DNA from: Alphaproteobacteria bacterium
GTDB taxonomy: Bacteria; Pseudomonadota; Alphaproteobacteria; Sphingomonadales; Sphingomonadaceae
DNA: 64,000 nucleotides
Assembly (NCBI GenBank): GCA_030430365.1
Contig: JAUIFP010000001.1
Location: 62,001 to 126,000, forward strand
Direction of reading: 5' to 3'
Every line of letters starts with the position of its first letter. The first letter of the stretch is position 1. Below are positions 41,728 to 48,826 of this stretch, piece after piece. The translations under genes were made by a program, and so were the position numbers. Below the pieces are notes generated by a model, which was not told the DNA's origin, did no database searches, and worked only from the letters and a program-made list of their open reading frames with translations.

Positions 41728-43254
41728 ATGCAGAAATCATCACTCGTCATTGTCTATCACCGTCAGCCTTATGAAGAGGTGATCGAAGACGGCAAAACCG
41801 TCTTCAAACCGAACAAGAGCCCCAACGGTATCGTGCCCACCCTGAAGAGTTTTTTCAGGCGGCTTGAGCCGGGCCGCGGTGCATGGGTCGCCTGGAAGCA
41901 GCATGAGCCAGGCGATGATGAGTTCGAGCGGGTCATTCATGTCGATGACGATGACAATGGCGGTTTCTACGTTTCGCGCCTGCCGCTGACCAAGCACCAG
42001 TCTTCCAGTTTCTATCACGTCACGTCGAAAGAGGCTTTCTGGCCTATTCTGCACAGCTTCCCCCGGCTGTTCAGCTATGATCCGGTCGATTGGCACACTT
42101 TCCACGAGGTCAACCGCCTGTTTGCCGAGGCTGCGGCCGAACAGGCCGACGAAGGCGCGCTGGTCTGGATCCACGATTACAATTTGTGGCTGGTCCCGCA
42201 TTACCTGCGCCAGATTCGCCCGGATGTGAAAATCGCCTTTTTCCATCACACGCCGTTCCCGTCGCAGGACGTGTTCAACGTTTTGCCCTGGCGTGCGGAA
42301 ATTCTGGGCAGCTTGCTGGATTGCGATCTCGTGGGCTTTCACATCCCGCGCTACGCGAAGAATTTCACCGATGTCGCGCGGGGCCTTACCGGCGCCGAGA
42401 TCACGACGGTGGTGGACACGCCCGACCACCTTAACGTGCCCGGCCAGGCCCTGTCGGAGCCGCAAATGCCCACCGTGCTTAAGCTGGGCAATCGGGAGAT
42501 CGCCATCGACGTGGCGCCAGTGGGCGCGGACGTCCATCTGATCGACGAGATTCTTGCCAAGAAGGAAAGCGCGGAGCTGGAAGATCGCCTGATCGACCGG
42601 ATGGATGGGCGCAAGCTCGTCGTTTCGGTGGGCCGTACCGATTACACCAAAGGCACTGTGGAGGCGCTGTTCGCCTTCGAACGCCTGCTGCAGCGGCGGC
42701 CGGACCTGAAGGGCAAGATTACCATGCTGTGCATCTCCGTACGGGCGGCTAGCGGAATGGCGATCTATGAGGAGACCCAAAGAGATATCGAGCAGAATGT
42801 GGGGCGTATCAACGGCCTCTATTCCAATCTGGGCTGGACGCCGATCGTGCTTTATTCGAACGCGATCCCGTTCGACCGGTTGCTGTCCTATTACCGCGCC
42901 GCTGATATCTGTCTGACCATACCGGTTCGCGACGGCCTCAATCTGGTGGCCAAGGAATTCGTCGCCGCAAAGAATGGCCGTCCCGGCGCGCTGGTTCTCT
43001 CCGAATTTGCCGGCTGCGCGGTCGAGTTGCCGGATGCCATCTATGCCAATCCCTACGGCAACCGGGACACGGACCGGGCCATGGATGAGGCACTAGCCAT
43101 GAGCGAGAGTGAATCTGCAGAGCGTATGGCGCGCATGTATGAGGCGGTGACCCGGTACGATATCGTCGACTGGATCAATCACATTTTCGAAGCCTTTGGT
43201 CGGGTCGGCTTTGATCCCAAAGACGATAAGCCAGGCAAGCAGGCTGCGGCTTGA
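41728..43254 (+). CDS. ggpS: Glucosylglycerol-phosphate synthase
   Basis: A 508-residue GT20 glycosyltransferase. It resembles cyanobacterial GgpS rather than OtsA: SSLVIVYHRQPYEEV, SPNGIVPTLKSFF (31-43), HVTSKEAFWPILHSFP (97-112), IHDYNLWL (148-155), FFHHTPFPSQDVFN (171-184), RDGLNLVAKEFVAAKNG (401-417) and EFAGCAVELPDAIYANPY (426-443). GgpS joins ADP-glucose and glycerol-3-phosphate to glucosylglycerol phosphate, precursor of an osmoprotectant. The upstream phosphatase would finish the synthesis, and the downstream ABC system could recover leaked solute. Identification rests on recalled similarity to cyanobacterial GgpS; ADP-glucose preference is inferred. Confidence 0.87.
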   Translation: MQKSSLVIVYHRQPYEEVIEDGKTVFKPNKSPNGIVPTLKSFFRRLEPGRGAWVAWKQHEPGDDEFERVIHVDDDDNGGFYVSRLPLTKHQSSSFYHVTSKEAFWPILHSFPRLFSYDPVDWHTFHEVNRLFAEAAAEQADEGALVWIHDYNLWLVPHYLRQIRPDVKIAFFHHTPFPSQDVFNVLPWRAEILGSLLDCDLVGFHIPRYAKNFTDVARGLTGAEITTVVDTPDHLNVPGQALSEPQMPTVLKLGNREIAIDVAPVGADVHLIDEILAKKESAELEDRLIDRMDGRKLVVSVGRTDYTKGTVEALFAFERLLQRRPDLKGKITMLCISVRAASGMAIYEETQRDIEQNVGRINGLYSNLGWTPIVLYSNAIPFDRLLSYYRAADICLTIPVRDGLNLVAKEFVAAKNGRPGALVLSEFAGCAVELPDAIYANPYGNRDTDRAMDEALAMSESESAERMARMYEAVTRYDIVDWINHIFEAFGRVGFDPKDDKPGKQAAA

Positions 43255-44537
43255 TGTTTGGCGGCTGGCGACGTCTGGCGCTGGCTATCGGGCTGCCGTT
43301 GGTATTGGCAGGCTCGGGGCCTGCTGCCGCGCAGGGGGCAAACATATCCATCGCCTGCGGCGCGCTGGGCGTGGAATTGACGCTGTGCCGGGAAGCGGCG
43401 CAGCGCTGGGCCAGGCAGACAGGCAATCGGGTTTCGATCGTCAATACCCCCAATTCCAGCAGCGACCGCTTCTCGCTTTATGTCCAGCTTCTCTCGTCGC
43501 AATCGGCCGATATCGACGTGCTGCAAATCGATGTGGTGTGGGCCGGAATGCTGGCTTCCCACCTCGCCGATCTCGAGGAGGATTTGGGGCCGCGCGTTGA
43601 CGCGATGTTTCCTGCACTGGCCCGGAACAACCGGGTGAAAGACAAGCTGGTAGCGGTACCATGGTATATCGACGCGGGCGTGCTGTTCTACCGCAAGGAT
43701 CTGCTGGCCAAATACGGCTTCGAGCCGCCGGAAACCTGGGATGAATTGACCGGCATTGCCGCGGCGATCCAGAAGGCCGAGCGCGAGGCGGGCAATGACC
43801 GGATGTGGGGCTATGTCTTCCAGGGCAAGGCCTATGAAGGGCTGACATGCAATGTGCTCGAATGGGTATCTTCCTATGGCGGCGGCACATTTCTCAGCTC
43901 CGATCGGGAGATCACAGCGCAGAACCCGCAGGCGCGCGCTGCGCTGAGCCGCGCGGCGAGCTGGATCGGAACAATCACGCCCCAAGGCGTTCTCAATTAT
44001 GACGAGGAGGCCTCCCGCGGCGTCTTCCAGACGGGCAATGCCGTCTTCATGCGCAATTGGCCCTATGCCTGGGCATTGGCACAGGGCGAAGACAGCCCGG
44101 TGAAAGACAAGGTGGGCGTGATCGCGCTTCCCCATGGCCCCGAAGGAGAAAGCGCCGCCGCGCTGGGTGGCTGGCAGCTTGCCGTATCGCGCTATTCGCG
44201 TCACCGGGAAGAGGCGATCGATCTGGTCCGCTATCTCACCAGCGCGCAGGTGCAGAAGGAACGCGCCATTCGCGGCGCCTACAACCCCACGCTGATCGCG
44301 CTCTATCAGGATGAAGAGGTGATCGAGGCCAATCCCTTCTTCGCCACGCTCTATCCCTCTTTCGAAAATGCCGTGCCGCGGCCCGCCAGGCAGGCAGGCG
44401 CGCGCTACAACCAGGTTTCGGACGCCATATGGCGCACGAGTTATGGCGTGCTGAAAGGCGACAGGGCGCCTCGCTCGGCACTTGAGAGGCTGACGGACGA
44501 GCTCGACCGTATCGCCTATCGGGCGAGGTGGCAGTGA
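43254..44537 (+). CDS. Sugar ABC transporter substrate-binding protein
   Basis: A 427-residue extracellular solute-binding protein with signal peptide MFGGWRRLALAIGLPLVLAG...AAAQ and MalE-like features (LYVQLLSSQSADIDVLQIDVVW, AVPWYIDAGVLFYRKDLL, LGGWQLAVSRYSRHREEAIDL). The start shares its A with the ggpS stop (TGATG), so it is translationally coupled. It should bind glucosylglycerol, trehalose or sucrose in the periplasm; GgtB of cyanobacteria is the functional parallel. Confidence 0.87.
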   Translation: MFGGWRRLALAIGLPLVLAGSGPAAAQGANISIACGALGVELTLCREAAQRWARQTGNRVSIVNTPNSSSDRFSLYVQLLSSQSADIDVLQIDVVWAGMLASHLADLEEDLGPRVDAMFPALARNNRVKDKLVAVPWYIDAGVLFYRKDLLAKYGFEPPETWDELTGIAAAIQKAEREAGNDRMWGYVFQGKAYEGLTCNVLEWVSSYGGGTFLSSDREITAQNPQARAALSRAASWIGTITPQGVLNYDEEASRGVFQTGNAVFMRNWPYAWALAQGEDSPVKDKVGVIALPHGPEGESAAALGGWQLAVSRYSRHREEAIDLVRYLTSAQVQKERAIRGAYNPTLIALYQDEEVIEANPFFATLYPSFENAVPRPARQAGARYNQVSDAIWRTSYGVLKGDRAPRSALERLTDELDRIAYRARWQ

Positions 44538-45457
44538 GCGCTGCGTCTCCGCTCGAACGCAGCCGGGGCCGGTCGGCCTGGCTGTTCCTTGCCCCCATGC
44601 TGCTCGTTCTGGCGCTGGTCGCTGCTTGGCCGCTGGGGCGAACGATCTGGTTCAGCCTGACCAATGCCACGCTGGTGGATCTTTCCAGTTACGATCTGAT
44701 CGGATTGGGCAACTACCTCGCTTACGAGGATGGCCGCTGGTACGGCATTTTCACCGATCCCCAGTGGCTGCGTGCGCTTTGGAATACGCTGGTCTTCGCG
44801 GCAGTATCCGTTTCTCTCGAAACCGTGCTGGGCGTCATGATCGCTCTGATCGTCAATGCCAACCTGCCTGGGCGCGGGTTGATGCGTGCAGCCATGCTGG
44901 TCCCCTGGGCGATCCCGACGGTGGTTTCCGCCAAGATCTGGGCATGGATGCTCAACGATCAGTTCGGCATCGTGAATGCGATGTTGCTCAGCGCGGGGCT
45001 TGTCGAAGGGCCGATCGCGTGGCTGGGCGGATCGGACCTGGCCATGGCGTCGATCATTGCCGTCGACGTCTGGAAGACCACGCCCTTTGTCGCGCTGCTT
45101 GTGCTGGCTGCGTTGCAGACCTTGCCCCGGGAAATTTATGAAGCGGCCAAGGTGGACGGGATCCATCCGGTAAGAGTGTTCTTCCAGGTTACTCTGCCGC
45201 TCATCCGTCCTGCGCTGGCAGTCGCCGTCATTTTCCGGCTGCTCGATGCGATGCGCATGTTCGATCTCGTCTATGTCATGACCGGATCGAATGAGGAGAC
45301 GATGACGCTTTCGGTCTTTGCACGGCAGGCGCTCGTTTCATTCCAGGATGTCGGCTACGGATCGGCGGCCTCCAGCGGGCTGTTCCTGATCATCGCCTTG
45401 ATCACCGTCATCTACATCATGGCGTTGAAGCCGCTGGGCGAGGGGCAGAAGGCATGA
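44534..45457 (+). CDS. Sugar ABC transporter permease 1 (MalF type)
   Basis: A 307-residue integral membrane protein with about six helices (LFLAPMLLVLALVAAWPLG first) and the ATPase-docking EAA loop EAAKVDGIHPVRVFFQVTLP. GTG 44534 overlaps the binding-protein stop by 4 bases and has GAGGT upstream; GTG 44528 is a possible alternative. Works with the second permease and the ATPase that follow. Confidence 0.88.
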   Translation: MSAASPLERSRGRSAWLFLAPMLLVLALVAAWPLGRTIWFSLTNATLVDLSSYDLIGLGNYLAYEDGRWYGIFTDPQWLRALWNTLVFAAVSVSLETVLGVMIALIVNANLPGRGLMRAAMLVPWAIPTVVSAKIWAWMLNDQFGIVNAMLLSAGLVEGPIAWLGGSDLAMASIIAVDVWKTTPFVALLVLAALQTLPREIYEAAKVDGIHPVRVFFQVTLPLIRPALAVAVIFRLLDAMRMFDLVYVMTGSNEETMTLSVFARQALVSFQDVGYGSAASSGLFLIIALITVIYIMALKPLGEGQKA

Positions 45458-46284
45458 GCAACCGTCTGGCCAAGACTGCCGGACTCACGGTCCTGTGGCT
45501 GCTGGTCGCCTGCTTCCTGCTGTTTCCCTTCTATTATGCGGTTGTCAGCTCGCTGCGGGCCGGATCCGAGATATTCGAAGCGAGCCTGTGGCCTGCCGAT
45601 CCCGGCCTCGCAAATTACCGGCAGGTCATGGTGGACCAGCCTTTTGCGCGCAATATCCTGAACTCGCTGATGGTCGCCTGCGCCGTCGTCGTGCTTTCTT
45701 TGGGGCTGGCAGTCTTCGCCGCCTATTCCTTCGGCCGCACGCATTTTCGCGGGCGAAGGCTGCTGCTCTACACAATTCTGGGCGTTTCGATGTTCCCCCA
45801 GGTGGCGGTGCTTTCCGGCCTGTTCGAAATCGTCCGCCTGTTCGGCCTCTATAACAATCTGCTCAGTCTGATCTTCAGCTACATGATCTTCACCTTGCCC
45901 TTCACGGTCTGGGTCATGACCAGCTTCATGCGCGAACTGCCGGTGGAGATTGAAGAGGCTGCGATCATGGACGGTGCCGGGCCATGGACGATCGTGACCC
46001 GTATCTTCCTGCCGCTGCTCGCGCCCGCTCTCGTCACGACCGGGCTGCTCGCTTTCATTGCCGCATGGAACGAGTTTCTCTTCGCTTTGAGTTTCACTCT
46101 GACTAATGAACAGCGCACTGTGCCGGTCGCCATTGCGCTGATCACTGGCGCAAGCCAGTTCGAGCTTCCCTGGGGCAACATCATGGCTGCATCGGTGATC
46201 GTCACCGTTCCCCTGATCGCGCTGGTGCTGGTGTTCCAGCGGCGGCTTGTCGCGGGGCTGACGGCGGGTGCGGTAAAGGGGTAG
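45454..46284 (+). CDS. Sugar ABC transporter permease 2 (MalG type)
   Basis: A 276-residue permease with about six helices and EAA loop EEAAIMDGAGPWTIVTRIFLP. ATGA overlap with permease 1 and a good upstream AGAAGG. It forms the membrane pore with permease 1. Confidence 0.88.
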   Translation: MSNRLAKTAGLTVLWLLVACFLLFPFYYAVVSSLRAGSEIFEASLWPADPGLANYRQVMVDQPFARNILNSLMVACAVVVLSLGLAVFAAYSFGRTHFRGRRLLLYTILGVSMFPQVAVLSGLFEIVRLFGLYNNLLSLIFSYMIFTLPFTVWVMTSFMRELPVEIEEAAIMDGAGPWTIVTRIFLPLLAPALVTTGLLAFIAAWNEFLFALSFTLTNEQRTVPVAIALITGASQFELPWGNIMAASVIVTVPLIALVLVFQRRLVAGLTAGAVKG

Positions 46285-46286
46285 AT

Positions 46287-47342
46287 ATGACGTCCGTCAC
46301 ACTCGAAGGCATAGGCAAGAGTTTCGGCAAGACCGAGGTGATCTCCCATGTCGATCTGGCGATCGAAAGCGGCGAGTTCGTGGTCTTTGTCGGCGCTTCG
46401 GGCTCCGGCAAGTCGACGCTGCTGCGCATGATCGCGGGGCTGGAAAGCCCGTCATCCGGCCAAGTGCTGATCGGCGGACGGGATGTTACCTCGGCGCCCC
46501 CGTCGGAACGCGGCGTGTCCATGGTGTTCCAGTCCTATGCGCTATACCCGCATATGACGGTGCGGCAGAATATTGCCTTCGGGCTCAAGCTGGCCAAGGC
46601 GGGCAAGGAAAGTATTGCCGAGGCGGTTGGGCGCGTTGCGCAGATGCTGCAGATCGAGAACCTGCTCGACCGCAAGCCGAGCCAGCTTTCGGGCGGTCAA
46701 CGGCAGCGTGTCGCCATTGCGCGGGCGATTGTCCGCGAACCGGAAGTCTTCCTGTTCGACGAGCCGCTATCGAATCTCGATGCCGCATTGCGGACGCAGA
46801 CCCGGATGGAGATCAAGGAACTCCACCGCTCGCTTGGCGCGACGATGATCTATGTCACGCATGATCAGGTGGAGGCGATGTCGCTGGCGGACCGCATGGT
46901 CATCCTGCACCAGGGGAGGGTGGAGCAGGTGGGGCCCCCATCCGAACTCTATCACCGGCCGGCGACCGCATATGTTGCCGCCTTTCTCGGCTCTCCGACC
47001 ATGAACTTCCTGTCGCCAGAGCGGATCGAGGGTGCGGAGGCTTTGCTCGCTTCCGGCGAACGCATCCCGCTCCCGCAGGGTGATTGGGGCAAGGCGGCCA
47101 GCGTCGGCATCCGGCCGGAAGATATCGAAATCGGGCAGGAGGGGCTGCCTGCCACGGTCGAGATGGTGGAAGAACTGGGCGAAACGCGGATCGTCCACGC
47201 CAGGCTTTCGGACGGCGAAGAATTGGCCATTCGCAGCCGCGAGCTCTCGGAAGAGGATCGCAACAGTAAGATTCGCATTACCTTTGCGCCCGAGCGGCTG
47301 CATCTGTTCGGCAAAGATGGAAGGCGCCTGGAAGCAGGCTGA
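46287..47342 (+). CDS. Sugar ABC transporter ATPase (MalK/UgpC/GgtA type)
   Basis: A 351-residue ATPase with Walker A GASGSGKST, Q-loop VFQSYALYPHMTV, signature LSGGQRQRVAIARA, Walker B VFLFDEP and H-loop VTHDQVEAM. A C-terminal regulatory/TOBE region follows (SVGIRPEDIEI). Two bases after permease 2. It powers the importer and completes the operon; the four genes are in the order binding protein, permease, permease, ATPase. Confidence 0.9.
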   Translation: MTSVTLEGIGKSFGKTEVISHVDLAIESGEFVVFVGASGSGKSTLLRMIAGLESPSSGQVLIGGRDVTSAPPSERGVSMVFQSYALYPHMTVRQNIAFGLKLAKAGKESIAEAVGRVAQMLQIENLLDRKPSQLSGGQRQRVAIARAIVREPEVFLFDEPLSNLDAALRTQTRMEIKELHRSLGATMIYVTHDQVEAMSLADRMVILHQGRVEQVGPPSELYHRPATAYVAAFLGSPTMNFLSPERIEGAEALLASGERIPLPQGDWGKAASVGIRPEDIEIGQEGLPATVEMVEELGETRIVHARLSDGEELAIRSRELSEEDRNSKIRITFAPERLHLFGKDGRRLEAG

Positions 47343-47356
47343 ATTGCCCCGCGCTT

Positions 47357-47773
47357 CTACCACATGGGCAAGGGATTCACTTTGTCCTTGGGCACTTCCT
47401 GATGAATATCCCAATGCTCCACGATCTTGCCGTCGACCACTCTGAACGTGTCGGAGATGACCACGCCGGGATCGCCTTCGTGTCGGATCACGTGGTGCTG
47501 CGTCACAACGAATTCACCGCTGCCGAAGCGCCGATCGACCAGCAGCTTCATCTCTGATTCCTTGTTGCGCCCGATATCGATCGTTTCGACCTCGAGATAT
47601 TCGATCAGCCCTTCAAGATTGCCGTCCCGGACATTGGGATTGTGCTCGATGAAGTCTGGCGAAACGAAACGTTCGACCGCTTCGCGCACTTGGTGATTCA
47701 GAATCATTTGGTCGAACCGTTCAATGATAGCCACCGGGTCCATCAATTCGTCGGTTTCGGTATCCAGAGCCAT
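47357..47773 (-). CDS. SnoaL-like NTF2-fold protein
   Basis: A 138-residue protein of the SnoaL/ketosteroid-isomerase-like fold: FIEHNPNVRDG, VTQHHVIRHEGDPGVVISDTFRVVDGKIVEHWDIHQ. These proteins may be isomerases, cyclases or hydrolase-like. ATG 47773 is chosen because GAGAGG is 9 bases upstream; the ATG three codons earlier directly abuts that site. It is convergent with the ABC operon and divergent from the first DoxX-like gene. Confidence 0.75.
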   Translation of the reverse strand: MALDTETDELMDPVAIIERFDQMILNHQVREAVERFVSPDFIEHNPNVRDGNLEGLIEYLEVETIDIGRNKESEMKLLVDRRFGSGEFVVTQHHVIRHEGDPGVVISDTFRVVDGKIVEHWDIHQEVPKDKVNPLPMW

Positions 47774-47800
47774 TTCACTCATCCTCTCAAAGCGCTTGCG

Positions 47801-47814
47801 ATCTTATGCAAGAT
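47801..47814. promoter_or_regulatory. ATCTT/AAGAT inverted repeat between NTF2-like and DoxX-like genes
   Basis: ATCTT - ATGC - AAGAT. The arms match the core of the palindrome at 60105-60124, but the spacing is 4 bases rather than 6. Weak candidate for the same regulator. Confidence 0.25.
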
Positions 47815-47878
47815 TGTATTCTTTCGTAGCCATGTGAAGCCAGGCGCTGCCAGAAGCAAGCCGGCTTGGGAGAGGCGC

Positions 47879-48472
47879 ATGTTCGACAAGCTCGTTTTTG
47901 CCGCGCGCATGGTGCTCGGAATTTTCTATCTGCTCAGCGGATTGAACTGGTTTTTCGGCTTCCTGCCGCTGCCGCATCTTGGAATGCCGGAAGGCTTCCC
48001 GATCAAGCACGCGGTTGTGGCCGAAATGATCGATACGGGCTGGATGTTCCAATCTGCCAAGCTGGTCGAAATTGCGTTCGGGATTGCGCTGCTTGCCAAC
48101 CGCGCGGTGCCGCTGATGCTGCTTGTCGCTTTCCCGATCGGCTTGATGACCTTCATGCTCGACGCGCTGATCCTGGATGACCTCTGGCGCTGGTTGCAGG
48201 GAAGCGAGAGCGGAGCTGAAATGTGGGCGGCCTTCATGGACATGGTGGTTGGGGGGCTATGCGTCTTCCTCATCCATGTCTGGTTGATGCTTTGCTATTT
48301 CGACTATTACCGGCCCTTGCTGGCCTGGTCGGCACCCCCGAAGGCAATGTCGGGCTGCGTCTCGCCGGATGGGCGCAGAACCCAGCGGATCCTGTTCTTT
48401 TCCCTGGGATGGCTGGCGCTCGCACTCCAGACGTTCAACCTGATCATGTTTCTGAGTCTCATCGGGAAATAG
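47879..48472 (+). CDS. DoxX-like membrane protein A
   Basis: A 197-residue membrane protein with about five hydrophobic segments, starting MFDKLVFAARMVLGIFYLLSGLNWF. Seen: KLVEIAFGIALL (K61, E64), NRAVPLML (R75, P78) and YFDYYRPLLAW (R145, P146). The K-x-x-E and YRP motifs recur in two other proteins of this block (51722 and 56341). DoxX-family function is poorly defined; redox or quinone-related membrane roles are suggested for some members. ATG 47879 follows GGGAGAGG; the upstream open frame lies antisense to the NTF2-like gene and is rejected. Confidence 0.72.
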   Translation: MFDKLVFAARMVLGIFYLLSGLNWFFGFLPLPHLGMPEGFPIKHAVVAEMIDTGWMFQSAKLVEIAFGIALLANRAVPLMLLVAFPIGLMTFMLDALILDDLWRWLQGSESGAEMWAAFMDMVVGGLCVFLIHVWLMLCYFDYYRPLLAWSAPPKAMSGCVSPDGRRTQRILFFSLGWLALALQTFNLIMFLSLIGK

Positions 48473-48558
48473 GGCGACTTCCGCGCGGCCATCCCCAGAG
48501 TGGCTGCTTTGCAACACCTGTTCGCAGCTTGCGCTCTTCAACGCGGAACTTCTTGTAG

Positions 48559-48578
48559 ATATCTTAGGAACAAGATAA
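48559..48578. promoter_or_regulatory. Imperfect copy of the 20-base MarR-type palindrome
   Basis: ATATCTTAGGAACAAGATAA has the full left half (ATATCTTAG) of the perfect palindrome at 60105-60124, the same 2-base spacer, and 6 of 9 bases of the right half. It is about 250 bases upstream of TonB receptor 3. Confidence 0.5.
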
Positions 48579-48658
48579 ATCGTCTAACAATGGTTTCGAA
48601 AGTTGCCAGTGAATGGCCGATGCCGGCACAGCCGGCGCGAACCTCGATAGGTTGAGTA

Positions 48659-48671
48659 GGTAAAGCTTACC
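48659..48671. promoter_or_regulatory. GGTAA-AGC-TTACC inverted repeat
   Basis: A 5-base-arm dyad about 155 bases upstream of TonB receptor 3. Possible operator; short enough to be chance. Confidence 0.25.
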
Positions 48672-48720
48672 GATAAAATGGGCCGCAATAATAAAATCTA
48701 GAACATAATAAAAACGATGA

Positions 48721-48736
48721 CAGCAGGACACTGCTG
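48721..48736. promoter_or_regulatory. CAGCAG-GACA-CTGCTG inverted repeat
   Basis: A 6-base-arm dyad with a 4-base spacer about 90 bases upstream of TonB receptor 3. Could be an operator or a 5'-UTR hairpin. Confidence 0.3.
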
Positions 48737-48826
48737 CAAACCTGAAAGCGTATAAGAACCAATAAACCAGGCCGGATTCTTGAAATGATCGAGGGTTACA
48801 GGCTGCTTATAGGATAAGGGGGAGTG

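Larger units (their letters stand above)
48473..48826. other. 354-base region upstream of TonB receptor 3
   Basis: No gene seen. It contains an imperfect MarR-type palindrome (48559-48578), GGTAA-AGC-TTACC (48659-48671) and CAGCAG-GACA-CTGCTG (48721-48736). Fairly AT-rich, as expected of a regulated promoter. Confidence 0.55.
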
